DNA of 15,520 nt from JAZQNF01 sp045641505 (lineage in GTDB: Bacteria > Bacillota > Clostridia > Lachnospirales > Bianqueaceae). Of the stretch, positions 1 through 8,212 are shown in pieces. Below the pieces are notes generated by a model, which did not search any database, was not told the origin of the DNA, and saw nothing but the letters and a program-made list of their open reading frames with translations. The stretch is from the NCBI GenBank assembly GCA_045641505.1, contig JAZUHB010000008.1:1-15520 (forward strand), in the 5' to 3' direction. Both the position numbers and the translations under genes were made by a program. The stretch's first letter is position 1. Every line of letters begins with the position of its first letter.

Positions 1-285
1 GTAGCCGTTGATGTACTCCATGGCGATATAGTGGATATCGCCGTCGTTCTGATATTCGTAGACCGAGACCACGTTTTCCTGGGAAAGCGCGGCCGCGGAG
101 GTGGCCTCCTTGCGGAACTTGGCGATGGTCTTCTCGTCCTCGGCCAGCTCGTTCTTCAGGACCTTGATGGCGACGATGCGGCGGTTCGGCAGATCCTCGG
201 CCTTGTAGACCTCGGCCATGCCGCCCTGTCCGATCTTCTCGATGATTTCATAGCGTCCGGAAAGGACCTGTTTCTCGTTCAGCAT
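1..285 (-). CDS. prkC: PrkC/PknB-type serine/threonine protein kinase, N-terminal part (cut by window edge)
   Basis: Only the first 95 codons are in the window; the frame is open to base 1. They form the start of a Hanks-type kinase N-lobe. The glycine-rich loop IGQGGMAEVYKA begins at residue 18, the ATP-anchoring lysine is in VAIK (K41), a probable helix-C glutamate is in KFRKEA (E60), and the hinge-like HYIAMEYINGY ends the fragment. In Bacillota such kinases are usually membrane-anchored, with extracellular PASTA repeats that sense peptidoglycan fragments. The C-terminal part is outside the window, so PASTA repeats are not confirmed. The ATG overlaps the end of the upstream PP2C phosphatase gene by 7 nt, the usual translationally coupled kinase/phosphatase pair. 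A TGA-free frame and strong family similarity make the kinase call secure; the PrkC subtype is inferred from the neighbour. Confidence 0.93.
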   Translation of the reverse strand, partial: MLNEKQVLSGRYEIIEKIGQGGMAEVYKAEDLPNRRIVAIKVLKNELAEDEKTIAKFRKEATSAAALSQENVVSVYEYQNDGDIHYIAMEYINGY

Positions 286-1028
286 ACGGCATCCTCCTCC
301 GGATCGACCACGATGACCGAGATGTTGTCGATGCCGCCCCGGGCCAGCGCCAGCTGCAGCAGACGCTCCGCCGCCGCGTCAGGATCCTGCTCGCCGCGGA
401 GGATCGCCTCCATCTCCCAGTCCTCGACCATCGAATAGAGGCCGTCCGAGCAAAGCAGCAGCTTTGTGCAGTCCGCGGACGCCATGAAGAAGAAATCCGG
501 CTCTACGCCCTCCTCCACACCGACCGCGCGGGTGATCACGTTGCGGCGGGGATGGATGCGGGCCTCCTCCTTGGTGATCGAGCCGTGCTCGACCATCTCC
601 TGGACCAGCGAATGGTCGCGGGTGATCTGCTCGAGCTCGCCGCCGCGGGTCAGCCGGTAGCAGCGGCTGTCGCCGATGTTCGCGACGCAGACGCGCTCGT
701 CGAAAAAGGAGGCCATCACGAAGGTGCTGCCCATGCTGCTGTATTCTTCTTTCGTTTTGGAGAGGGCGTGGACGGCATCGCCGGCGCGCACGATCTGATC
801 CCGCCAGAAGGCGCGGACCGCGAACGGAAGCCGCTCGCTCGCGCGGAGGCCCTCCTCCATCCGGCGGAGCATCTCGGCGGAGGCTACCTCGCCCGCCTTA
901 TGACCGCCCATACCGTCGGCCACGGCGAAAAAGGCGCGCACGGGACCGAGCGTCCCGTTCACACAAAGGACGCTGTCCTGGTTGCTCGCCCGTTTCAGGC
1001 CGATGTCGCAGCGGTAGCTTGCTTTCAT
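279..1028 (-). CDS. prpC: PP2C-family protein serine/threonine phosphatase (PrpC/Stp type)
   Basis: A 249-residue single-domain PPM/PP2C phosphatase, the normal length for bacterial PrpC/Stp1. Visible metal-site and fold motifs are DIGLKRASNQDS near the N-terminus (R13, N16, D18), ADGMGGHKAGEVAS (D38, G39), VANIGDSRCYRL in the middle, LLLCSDGL (the metal aspartate of motif 8) and GGIDNISVIVV at the C-terminus. It would remove phosphates placed by the adjacent PrkC-like kinase, in a manganese-dependent reaction. The usual NED of this family reads NQD here, a common variant. The ATG at 1028 has GAGGT a few nt upstream and starts 18 nt after the rlmN stop. The gene ends 7 nt inside the kinase gene, so the two are probably translated together. 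Confidence 0.96.
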   Translation of the reverse strand: MKASYRCDIGLKRASNQDSVLCVNGTLGPVRAFFAVADGMGGHKAGEVASAEMLRRMEEGLRASERLPFAVRAFWRDQIVRAGDAVHALSKTKEEYSSMGSTFVMASFFDERVCVANIGDSRCYRLTRGGELEQITRDHSLVQEMVEHGSITKEEARIHPRRNVITRAVGVEEGVEPDFFFMASADCTKLLLCSDGLYSMVEDWEMEAILRGEQDPDAAAERLLQLALARGGIDNISVIVVDPEEDAVC

Positions 1029-1046
1029 AATGATACCTCGAGGCCT

Positions 1047-2093
1047 TCAGCCTTCATTTTCCCGGTGCTTGGCGCGAAGCTGGCCGCAGGCTCCGTCGAT
1101 ATCGGAGGCCATCTCGCGGCGCAGGGTGACCGGCACCGAATTTTCTTCCAGAATGCTCATGAATTCCCGCACCCGCTCCCGGCTCGGACGGGTCATCCCG
1201 CATTCGGGGACCGGATTGACCGGGATCAGATTGACGTGGCAGAGCAGGCCCCGGAGGCTCCGGGCCAGCTCCCGTGCGTGCTCGGGCGCGCAGTTGATGC
1301 CCTCCATGAGGGCGTATTCGAAGGTGAGCCGGCGGCCCGTCGTTTCGGTGTAGAAGCGGCAGGCATCGAAGAGCTCGTCCCAGGACACGGCCCGGGCAAC
1401 GTTCATGATGCTCTTCCGGATCTCTCCGTTCGGCGCATGCAGCGAGACCGCCAGCGTGACGGGAAGCCCCGAAAGGGCGAAGCTGCGGATCTTCTGCGGC
1501 AGGCCGCAGGTGGAGACGGTGACGTTCCGGTAGCTCAGGTTCTTGCCGGCCGGATCGTGCAGAAGCTCCAGGAAGCGCAGCAGGTTCTCATAGTTGTCGA
1601 AGGGCTCACCGCTCCCCATGACCACGACATGGCTCACGTTGACCGACTCCGCCCGTTCCACCGCGTAGATCTGGCCCAGGATCTCGCCGGGGGTGAGATT
1701 CCGGTCCAGGCCGTTCAGCGTGGAGGCGCAGAATTTGCAGCCCATGCGGCAGCCCGCCTGGGAGGAAACGCAGACCGAAAAGCCGTAGGAGTATTCCATC
1801 AGCACGGTCTCGACGCACTTCCCGTCCGGAAGGCGCATCAGGTATTTGGAGGTGCGGCCCAGCGCCTTATCCTTCGAGTGCTGAGCGAGCACGATCTCCA
1901 CCGGACGAAGGGGACAGAACTCCTCCAGACGCGCGCGGAGCGCGGCGGAGAGATTCGTCATTTCCGCGAACGAACAGACCTTCCGGGCGTGGAGCCACTC
2001 GAAGATCTGCTTGCCCCGGAACGGCTTCTCGCCCAGTTCTTCCATCAGGGCGGAAAGCTCCTCTTTCGTGAGACTGTACCAGTCGGTTTCCAT
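1047..2093 (-). CDS. rlmN: Dual-specificity 23S rRNA/tRNA adenine-C2 methyltransferase, radical SAM
   Basis: RlmN methylates C2 of A2503 in 23S rRNA and, in some bacteria, of A37 in tRNAs. The radical-SAM cluster motif GCRMGCKFCAS supplies three cysteines (C115, C119, C122 counting from the ATG). The glycine motif reads GSGEPFDNY where most members have GMGEPLDNY. The second catalytic cysteine is in GACGQLRAKH near the C-terminus (C336). The product is 348 residues, normal for the family. I chose the ATG at 2093 (METDWYSL...), which matches the usual start of the family. An in-frame TTG at 2114 would add seven residues. Neither has a convincing Shine-Dalgarno, and the gene lies 38 nt after the rsmB stop, so coupling with upstream translation is possible. 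Confidence 0.96.
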   Translation of the reverse strand: METDWYSLTKEELSALMEELGEKPFRGKQIFEWLHARKVCSFAEMTNLSAALRARLEEFCPLRPVEIVLAQHSKDKALGRTSKYLMRLPDGKCVETVLMEYSYGFSVCVSSQAGCRMGCKFCASTLNGLDRNLTPGEILGQIYAVERAESVNVSHVVVMGSGEPFDNYENLLRFLELLHDPAGKNLSYRNVTVSTCGLPQKIRSFALSGLPVTLAVSLHAPNGEIRKSIMNVARAVSWDELFDACRFYTETTGRRLTFEYALMEGINCAPEHARELARSLRGLLCHVNLIPVNPVPECGMTRPSRERVREFMSILEENSVPVTLRREMASDIDGACGQLRAKHRENEG

Positions 2094-2131
2094 TTCGATC
2101 GCTTTCTGTTTCAATTTGGCGCGGCCGGTTC

Positions 2132-3490
2132 TCAGCCGCGGGCCTTTTCCATGACCGCGAGGAAGAAGCCGTCGCGGCCTCCCTCCTGCGGCAGAAGGGT
2201 AACATACCCTCCGGCAATCTTATCACATTCCGAGAGGAACGGCAAGTCCTTTTCCGCGTCGAGGAGCCGGAACGCCGGGTGTCCGGCCAGGAAGGCTTCG
2301 ACCTGCTTCTCGTTTTCCGCGGGGTCCAGCGTGCAGGTGGAATAGACGAGCCGGCCGCCGGGGCGAAGCGCCCGCGCCGCCGTCTCCAGAAGCTTCCGCT
2401 GGAGCGCGACGAGCTCGCCCTCCTCTCCGAGGCTCCGGTGATATTTGATGTCGGGCTTGCCGCGGAGCACGCCGTAGCCCGAGCAGGGGGCGTCGAGCAG
2501 GACCCGGTCGTAGGCGCCCTCCTCCACGGCCGCGGGGTCGCAGCCGTCGGCGGCCTTCGCACGGACCGAGCGGATGCCCAGCCGTTCCGCGTTCTTCCGG
2601 ATGAGCTCCGCCCGGTGCGGGTGGAGGTCCCGGCTGTCGATCTCTCCCTGATCTCCCATGAGCTGCGCGAGCACCATGCTCTTGCCGCCGGGGGCCGCGC
2701 AGAGGTCGAGGATCCGCTCGCCGGCGCGGGGCGCGAGGGCCATCGCGGCGATGACCGAGCTCTCGTCCTGGGCATAGAGGAACCCCTCCCGGTAAAGATC
2801 CCAGTCGGCGAAGCTGCCGCCGTGCTCGGGATAGAAGACCGCCGTTTCGGGAAGCCCCCGCCGGAGCGGTGCCTCCTGCAGCGCCGCGAGCTTCTCCGCC
2901 AGGGCGTCCGCCGTGATCTTCAGGGTGTTGGCCCGCACGGAAAGAGGCTTTTCGCCCTGCGAACGGCGAAGCAGAAGCTCCGCGGTCTCGCGGCCGTAGG
3001 AAGAAAGCCAGAGCCGGACCAGCGGCTCAGGCACGTCGTAGCGGACGCTGAGGTGGGCCGCCGGCTCCTTTTCGGGATCCGGCAGCTCGAAGCGGTAGGA
3101 GGCGCGCTGGGCGCCCCGGAGCACTCCGTTCGCGAAGCCCGCGAGGCGGCTCACGGAGGAGCGTTTCACGAGCTCCACGCATTCGTGGATCGCGGCGGAT
3201 TCCGGAATCCGGTCCATGTAGAGGATCTGCGCCAGCGCCATCCGCAGGTTCACCGCGAGATAGGGCTTCATCCGGTCCGTCGGGACAGAAGAAAAGCTGT
3301 CGAGCGCCCGGTCCAGCGAGGGCAGGTGCTCGAGCGTCGAGTAGATGAGTCCGGTGTAGAAGCGGCGGTCACGGTCCGGGATCTCGCCCGCCTCGCGCAG
3401 CCGCTTATCGATATGGATCGAGGCGTAGGCGCCGCCGTACAGGATGGCGTAAAGCGCATCGGCCGCCTCTTTGCGGGGCGAAAAAGCCAC
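2132..3490 (-). CDS. rsmB: 16S rRNA m5C967 methyltransferase RsmB, NusB-domain fusion
   Basis: 452 residues with the two-part RsmB layout. A NusB-like RNA-binding domain covers roughly residues 1-140. A Rossmann SAM methyltransferase domain follows, with motif I LDLCAAPGGKS (261-271), motif IV DAPCSGYGVLRGKPDIK (C336) and motif VI STCTLDPAENE (C386). The two cysteines are the nucleophile/release pair of RNA m5C methyltransferases, C386 being the expected nucleophile. The start is a GTG at 3490, directed by a perfect AAGGAGGT seven nt upstream (3498-3505). The open frame continues far beyond this into the fmt gene, but only as a shadow frame. The gene begins 23 nt after the fmt stop and belongs to the same operon. 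Confidence 0.96.
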   Translation of the reverse strand: MAFSPRKEAADALYAILYGGAYASIHIDKRLREAGEIPDRDRRFYTGLIYSTLEHLPSLDRALDSFSSVPTDRMKPYLAVNLRMALAQILYMDRIPESAAIHECVELVKRSSVSRLAGFANGVLRGAQRASYRFELPDPEKEPAAHLSVRYDVPEPLVRLWLSSYGRETAELLLRRSQGEKPLSVRANTLKITADALAEKLAALQEAPLRRGLPETAVFYPEHGGSFADWDLYREGFLYAQDESSVIAAMALAPRAGERILDLCAAPGGKSMVLAQLMGDQGEIDSRDLHPHRAELIRKNAERLGIRSVRAKAADGCDPAAVEEGAYDRVLLDAPCSGYGVLRGKPDIKYHRSLGEEGELVALQRKLLETAARALRPGGRLVYSTCTLDPAENEKQVEAFLAGHPAFRLLDAEKDLPFLSECDKIAGGYVTLLPQEGGRDGFFLAVMEKARG

Positions 3491-3497
3491 GGCAGGC

Positions 3498-3505
3498 ACC
3501 TCCTT
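3498..3505 (-). promoter_or_regulatory. Shine-Dalgarno that fixes the GTG start of rsmB
   Basis: On the minus strand AAGGAGGT is a full match to the anti-Shine-Dalgarno, with 7 nt to GTG GCT TTT TCG. There is no ATG at this position, and the frame runs upstream for another 260 codons through fmt. This site is therefore what decides the start of rsmB. Confidence 0.9.
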
Positions 3506-3513
3506 CGTTCGAT

Positions 3514-4485
3514 TTATTCCGCATCGGCGGCGGGCGTCTCGAAGCGCTTGCCGCGTAAATCCGCGCCGCGGAGATAATCCTCGGCCCGCATCGCCTTCCG
3601 GCCCTGGGGCTGCAGGCGGAGCACCTCCAGCACGCCCGAGCCCGCCGCGATGAGCAGACGGGGATGCTTGCCGGCGAGATAGTCCTCCAGCACGGTGCCG
3701 GGCAGCGCGTCGGTGCTCACCTCCGGTACGGCGGTCTCGAGGAAATCGACCTTCGCGCCATCCAGGAAGCTGTACGCGCCGGGCCAGGGCGTGAAGCCCC
3801 GGAGACGGCAGTCGATGGCCTCCGCGGAGGAGCTCCAGTCCACCAGGCCGTCTTCCTTCTTCAGGATCGGCGCGTAGGTGGCCCGGGCCGCGTCCTGCGG
3901 CGTCCGCACGAAGGAGCCGCCCGCGGAAAGAAGCTCCACGATCGAGGGCACCATCGCGGCGCCGATCACGGAGAGCTTCTCCAGGAGGCTCGCGGCGGTG
4001 TCGGTCTTTTCGATGTCCGCCGCGAAGGAAAACAGCATGTCGCCGGTGTCCATTCCGGCGTCCATCTGCATCGCGGTGATACCGGTCCGTTTCTCGCCGT
4101 TCGCGATCGCCCACTGGGCCGGCGCGGCGCCGCGGTACTGCGGCAGCAGCGAGCCGTGCAGGTTGACGCAGCCGAAGCGCGGGATGTCCAGGATCTCCTG
4201 GCTGAGGATCTGCCCGAAGGCGGCCACCAGGATCAGATCCGGCCGGATCTCGTTCAGGATGCCGACCCACTTGGGGTATTTGACGTGACGGGGCTGATAG
4301 ACCGGGATGCCCTTCTCCTCCGCCAGCACCTTCACGGGCGGCGGCGTCAGGGTCTGCTTGCGGCCGACGGGCTTGTCCGGCTGGGTGAAGACCGCCGCGA
4401 CCTCCGCGTCAGTCTCCAGAAGAGCTGCCAGAATCCGCGCGGCGAACTCCGGCGTGCCCATGAAAACGACTTTCAGCTTATTCAT
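3514..4485 (-). CDS. fmt: Methionyl-tRNA formyltransferase
   Basis: A 323-residue Fmt that transfers formyl from 10-formyl-THF to Met-tRNA(fMet), making the initiator tRNA. The N-terminus is MNKLKVVFMGTPEFA, typical of the formyltransferase fold. The catalytic and folate site is NLHGSLLPQYRGAAPAQWAI (about residues 107-127, with conserved N, H and SLLPxYRG). GITAMQMDAGMDTGDML follows, with the second catalytic aspartate. The C-terminal OB-like domain ends with the usual low-conservation tail. The ATG overlaps the def stop by 8 nt (ATGAATAA), so translation is coupled to that of the deformylase that later removes the formyl group. The gene is complete and of normal length. Confidence 0.97.
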   Translation of the reverse strand: MNKLKVVFMGTPEFAARILAALLETDAEVAAVFTQPDKPVGRKQTLTPPPVKVLAEEKGIPVYQPRHVKYPKWVGILNEIRPDLILVAAFGQILSQEILDIPRFGCVNLHGSLLPQYRGAAPAQWAIANGEKRTGITAMQMDAGMDTGDMLFSFAADIEKTDTAASLLEKLSVIGAAMVPSIVELLSAGGSFVRTPQDAARATYAPILKKEDGLVDWSSSAEAIDCRLRGFTPWPGAYSFLDGAKVDFLETAVPEVSTDALPGTVLEDYLAGKHPRLLIAAGSGVLEVLRLQPQGRKAMRAEDYLRGADLRGKRFETPAADAE

Positions 4486-4942
4486 CTTCGCCGCACTCCC
4501 GGATCATTTTATCGGTATAGAGGATGCCGGAGAGATGGTCGATCTCGTGGCAGAGGGCGCGGGCCAGCAGCCCGTGTCCGGTGACGGTGTATTCCTCTCC
4601 GTTCTCGTTCTGCGCCTTCACGGTGACGGTATCGGGGCGGCAGACGATGCCGCTGCGGCCGGGCAGACTGAGGCAGCCCTCGGCGCCGGTCTGCTCGCCG
4701 GAGACCTCGAGGATCTCGGGGTTCACCAGCACGAGGCACTCGTCGGGCTCGCCGGTATCGATGACCACGACGCGGCGCAGCACGCCCACCTGGACGCCCG
4801 CGAGGCCCACGCCGTTGGCTTCATACATGGTATCGAACATGTCCTCGATCAGGATCCGCAGCCGGTCGTCGAATTTCTCGACCGGGCGGGAGTTTTTCCG
4901 AAGGATCGGATCGTCGTCGACGCGGATGTTGCGAAGTGCCAT
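4478..4942 (-). CDS. def: Peptide deformylase
   Basis: A 154-residue iron/zinc peptide deformylase that removes N-formyl from nascent proteins. All three signature motifs are present: GVGLAGVQ (44-51, motif 1, with Gly where most members have GLAAPQ or GLAAVQ), EGCLSLPG (88-95, metal ligand C90) and HEIDHLSG (132-139, metal ligands H132 and H136 with catalytic E133). The ATG at 4942 has a strong GGAGGAAGCT spacing and follows the priA stop by 16 nt. Pairing with fmt is the classical arrangement, since the two enzymes act on the same formyl group at opposite ends of translation initiation. Confidence 0.97.
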   Translation of the reverse strand: MALRNIRVDDDPILRKNSRPVEKFDDRLRILIEDMFDTMYEANGVGLAGVQVGVLRRVVVIDTGEPDECLVLVNPEILEVSGEQTGAEGCLSLPGRSGIVCRPDTVTVKAQNENGEEYTVTGHGLLARALCHEIDHLSGILYTDKMIRECGEDE

Positions 4943-4958
4943 AGCTTCCTCCTTTTCC

Positions 4959-7169
4959 TCAGCTGATCTGCGACGGATCGAGATCCATCGAGACGGTGCT
5001 GCGGGGTTCTTTTTCGAGATATTTCGCGAGACAGTAGGAGCCGTAGCTTGCCAGACGCTCCCACTCGGCGCATTTGACCAGAATCTTCCAGCGGAAGACG
5101 TTGTTGACGCGGCCCAGCTGGCAGGGCGAGGGGCCCAGCAGCGTAAAGGGACGCTTTGCGGCGTAGCCCGCCATCAGCTGATAGAGCTCCGCGACCTCAC
5201 GGCGCACCGTGTCCTCGTTCGGGCCGGCGACCACCATCTGCAGAAGATGCAGGAAGGGCGGGCAGCCCATCATCTCGCGCGCCCGGAGCTCCTCGCCGTA
5301 GAAGGCGGGATAATCCTGGGCGACCGCGTCGCGGATGGCGTATTCCTCCGGCGCGAAGGTCTGGATCAGCGCCTCGCCGGGGGTCTCGCTCCGTCCCGCG
5401 CGGCCCGCTGCCTGGGTCAGCAGCTGGAAGGTCCGCTCGGCGGAGTGATAATCGGGGTTGAACAGGGACGTATCGGCGGCCACGACGCCCACCAGCGTCA
5501 CCTTCGGGAAATCGAAGCCCTTGGCGACCATCTGGGTGCCGACGAGGATGTCGGTGCGGCCCTCCGCCATGTCCGCGACGAGCTTCCCGTATTCCTCGGC
5601 GGAGCCGCGGGAGCTGTCGAGATCCATGCGGCGGATCCGCGCCTCCGGGAAGAGCCGCCTCGCCTCCTCCTCCACCTTCTGCGTTCCGATTCCGAACGGA
5701 CGGAGATACGGCGAGCCGCAGTGCGGGCAGCGGTCGGGCAGCGGCACGGTCTTGCCGCAGTGGTGGCAGATCAGGGCGTTCACGTCCTTGTGATAGGTGT
5801 AGGGCAGATAGCAGCGGCTGCAGCGGAGCGCTTCTCCGCAGCCCCGGCAGCTGACGGTGCCGGCGTAGCCCTTGCGGTTCAGGAACAGGATGGTCTGCTC
5901 GCCCTTCGCGAGGCGTTCGGAAATCTTTCCGACCAGCGTCCGCGAGAAGATCCCGAGGTTTCCGGCCTCGGCCTCCTGCCGCATGTCGACGAGCGTGACC
6001 TCGGGCAGGACCGCGCCGCTCGGGCGCTTCTTCATCGTAAGCAGCGTGAGCCCGCCGCTTTTCGCCCGGTGGAAGGTCTCCACCGAGGGCGTCGCGGAGC
6101 CCAGCACCAGCGGGATGCCCCGGCGGCGGCAGAGCTCCTCCGCCACCTCGCGGGCGTGATAAGCCGGCATCTCGTCGGCCTTGTAGCTGCTTTCATGCTC
6201 CTCGTCGAGGATGACCATGCCGAGCGAGGGCAGCGGCGTAAACAGCGCCGAACGCGGTCCCACGACCACGTCGTAGAAGCCCTCCTTCGCCCGCGTCCAG
6301 CGGCGGGAGCGCTCGGTATCGGTGAGCCCGCTGTGGAGAACGCCCACCCGGGGGCCGAAGCGCTCGGTGAGGATTCGGATGTACTGCGGGGTCAGCGAGA
6401 TCTCCGGCACGAGAAGGATCAGCGTCCGGCCGCGCCGGATCAGGTCCTCGGCGGCCCGGAGGTACACCTCGGTCTTGCCGCTGCCGGTGATGCCGAAGAG
6501 CAGGAAGCCCTCGTAGCGGCCCTCGCGGGAGGCCCTGAGGATCGGCGAAAGCGCGTCCTGCTGCTCGTCGGAGAGCACGGGGCGGACAGCCGCAGAAATA
6601 AAATCAGCCGGCGGTTTTTCCTCCGGCTCCGAACTCAGGATGATTATGCCTTTTTCCGCGAGGGAGCGAAGCACGGAGGCATTCGCGCCGGTCTCACGGT
6701 ATATAAGCTCCCGGGGAGCACGCCCCGCGGGAGTACGCTTCAGATATTCGACGACCGCCGCCTGACGGGCTCCGAGCCGGCCCTCCGGCTCCTCCCCGAG
6801 CGTCACAGTCTCCGTTTCTTTCAGGCCTTTTCCGGGATCGCGCGGCACGAAAAGTGCCAGGCAGGAGGAAAGGGCGGCGCCCCAGCGCTTCGCGATGAAA
6901 CGCGCCAGGTCAAGCTCCTCATCCGTGAAGACGGGAGCGCTTCCCAGCAGTCCTTTCAGCTCCTTCAGCTTGTCCGCCGGCACGTCGGTGGTGTCGGTGA
7001 GCGCCAGCACGTAGCCCTTCACCGTCTTGCCGCCGCTGCCGAAGGGGGCCTCCACCATCATGCCCGGGCAGACCTTCTCCCGAAGAGCCTCCGGCACACG
7101 GTAGGTGAAGATCCGGTCGACCCGCTGCGCGGCGCGGCCGACCACGATCTCGGCATATTTTTCTGCCAT
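4959..7169 (-). CDS. priA: Primosomal protein N' (replication restart helicase PriA)
   Basis: A 736-residue superfamily 2 helicase that recognises stalled or abandoned forks and reloads the replicative helicase. The N-terminal DNA-binding/winged-helix part covers about residues 1-190. The helicase core has Walker A GITGSGKTEVYLRA (226-239), Walker B DEEH (322-325) and motif III LGSATPSVE (357-365). The zinc-binding insert carries eight cysteines in four CxxC-type pairs (C441/C444, C450/C453, C468/C471, C481/C484). I chose the ATG at 7169, which shares one base with the rpoZ stop (TGATG). A TTG immediately upstream is less likely. GAGGA lies only a few nt before the start, so coupling with rpoZ probably contributes. 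Confidence 0.97.
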   Translation of the reverse strand: MAEKYAEIVVGRAAQRVDRIFTYRVPEALREKVCPGMMVEAPFGSGGKTVKGYVLALTDTTDVPADKLKELKGLLGSAPVFTDEELDLARFIAKRWGAALSSCLALFVPRDPGKGLKETETVTLGEEPEGRLGARQAAVVEYLKRTPAGRAPRELIYRETGANASVLRSLAEKGIIILSSEPEEKPPADFISAAVRPVLSDEQQDALSPILRASREGRYEGFLLFGITGSGKTEVYLRAAEDLIRRGRTLILLVPEISLTPQYIRILTERFGPRVGVLHSGLTDTERSRRWTRAKEGFYDVVVGPRSALFTPLPSLGMVILDEEHESSYKADEMPAYHAREVAEELCRRRGIPLVLGSATPSVETFHRAKSGGLTLLTMKKRPSGAVLPEVTLVDMRQEAEAGNLGIFSRTLVGKISERLAKGEQTILFLNRKGYAGTVSCRGCGEALRCSRCYLPYTYHKDVNALICHHCGKTVPLPDRCPHCGSPYLRPFGIGTQKVEEEARRLFPEARIRRMDLDSSRGSAEEYGKLVADMAEGRTDILVGTQMVAKGFDFPKVTLVGVVAADTSLFNPDYHSAERTFQLLTQAAGRAGRSETPGEALIQTFAPEEYAIRDAVAQDYPAFYGEELRAREMMGCPPFLHLLQMVVAGPNEDTVRREVAELYQLMAGYAAKRPFTLLGPSPCQLGRVNNVFRWKILVKCAEWERLASYGSYCLAKYLEKEPRSTVSMDLDPSQIS

Positions 7170-7480
7170 CAATCCTCGCTCACTTGGGCATCGTTCAGGT
7201 TCATCAGGCTGATGCCGTCGCCCTGGGACTTCTCGCGCTCAGGCTCGTTGGAGATGCGGACCGCGATGTTGCCGGCGGCCATTTCGGCCACGGCCACGGA
7301 AAGCTTGCGGTCGGTATTCGCGATCTCAACGGTAGCCTGCGCACCGTCCACCAGCGCACGGGCGCGCTTCGCGGCCGCGATCACCAGACCGTAGCGGCTC
7401 TTGAGCTCGTCGTCCATGCCGTTTTCTTTATTGACATCATTCAGTTCATCGATCAGTTCCTGATAGGAAGGATGGAGCAT
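7169..7480 (-). CDS. rpoZ: DNA-directed RNA polymerase omega subunit
   Basis: A 103-residue protein starting MLHPSYQELIDELN, the Clostridia-style omega N-terminus. The core RYGLVIAAAKRARALV corresponds to the conserved helix that clamps the beta-prime C-terminus, and SVAVAEMAAGNIAVRI follows. It stabilises and helps assemble RNA polymerase. The ATG at 7480 is preferred over an in-frame GTG nine nt upstream, because that GTG is itself part of the Shine-Dalgarno GAGGTGAG (7485-7492). The C-terminal 25 residues after IRISNEP are low-conservation and acidic. The gene is first in the large operon and overlaps priA by one base; in B. subtilis coaBC sits between them. Confidence 0.95.
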   Translation of the reverse strand: MLHPSYQELIDELNDVNKENGMDDELKSRYGLVIAAAKRARALVDGAQATVEIANTDRKLSVAVAEMAAGNIAVRISNEPEREKSQGDGISLMNLNDAQVSED

Positions 7481-7537
7481 TTTTCTCACCTCGAAATAAA
7501 AGTGCTTACGGACCTTTTGTCCAGTATTAACTTGCGC

Positions 7538-7566
7538 ATTATACCACGTTTGCCGCGGGAAAGCAA
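7538..7566 (-). promoter_or_regulatory. Sigma-A-type promoter of the rpoZ-priA-def-fmt-rsmB-rlmN-prpC-prkC operon
   Basis: Reading the minus strand, TTGCTT (7566-7561) and a perfect TATAAT (7543-7538) are separated by exactly 17 bp. The TATAAT is preceded by TGG, though not in a strict TGN extended -10 position. The predicted start is about 50 nt upstream of the rpoZ ATG, which leaves a short leader containing a small GGAC/GTCC dyad (7510-7522). The promoter occupies almost all of the gmk-rpoZ gap. Confidence 0.85.
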
Positions 7567-7569
7567 GAC

Positions 7570-8193
7570 TTACAGGCCCAGAACCTCATGGCCTTCTTTT
7601 TCGAGCCGCGCGAGCAGCCCGTCCGCCAGCGGCGCCCGGCCGTAGCCGTCGCGGATCATCATGTCCATCAGATTGACGGAGGCGTCGATGTCCACGTTCA
7701 TCATCAGAAAATCGTACTGAGGCGCCAGTCCGATTTCCTCCATGGCCCGCTCGAGCCGCCGGTTCACGGTTTCCTCGGCCTCGGTGCCGCGGGAGGTCAG
7801 GCGCTGCTTGAGCTCGGTCATCGTCGGGGCGACGACGAAGATCAGGATTGCCTCGGGAATCAGCTTCTTCACCTGGAGCGCGCCCTGCGCGTCGATCTCC
7901 AGGATCACGTTGCGGCCCTGCGCCAGCTTCTCCTTCGTAAAGGACAGCGGCGTGCCGTAATAGTTGTCGAGATAGCGCACCCACTCGAGGAAGTCCTGCT
8001 CGTCGATCTTTTTCTCGAACTCCTCCCGGCTGATGAAGTAATAGTCCTTGCCGTCCACCTCGCCCTCGCGGGGTCCGCGGGTCGTGCAGGATACGGAGAG
8101 CTCGTAGTCCCGGGTCTCCACCAGTTTCCGGACCACCGTACTTTTTCCGGCGCCGGAGAAGCCGGAGACGATCGCAAGTTTGCCCTGTGCCAT
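7570..8193 (-). CDS. gmk: Guanylate kinase
   Basis: A 207-residue guanylate kinase converting GMP and ATP to GDP and ADP. The P-loop is GFSGAGKST (residues 11-19), in the form common in Clostridia. The GMP-binding segment reads SCTTRGPREGEVDGKDYYFI (35-54), followed by EFLEWVRYLDNYYGTP-like residues and VILEIDAQGALQVKK. The lid region RGTEAEETVNRRLERA is present. The ATG is preceded by AGAGGAAGAC and lies 19 nt after the yicC stop. In Bacillus a small regulator gene, remA, usually lies between yicC and gmk; there is no room for it here. Confidence 0.97.
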   Translation of the reverse strand: MAQGKLAIVSGFSGAGKSTVVRKLVETRDYELSVSCTTRGPREGEVDGKDYYFISREEFEKKIDEQDFLEWVRYLDNYYGTPLSFTKEKLAQGRNVILEIDAQGALQVKKLIPEAILIFVVAPTMTELKQRLTSRGTEAEETVNRRLERAMEEIGLAPQYDFLMMNVDIDASVNLMDMMIRDGYGRAPLADGLLARLEKEGHEVLGL

Positions 8194-8212
8194 GTCTTCC
8201 TCTTTCTAAGCT

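Noticed and set aside
552..2345. Plus-strand open frame of nearly 600 codons over prpC and rlmN
   Set aside because: It is a mirror frame of two clearly recognisable minus-strand genes.
3491..4270. Extended N-terminus for RsmB
   Set aside because: The extra 260 codons overlap fmt in another frame and have low-complexity composition; the AAGGAGGT-GTG start at 3490 gives the normal RsmB length.
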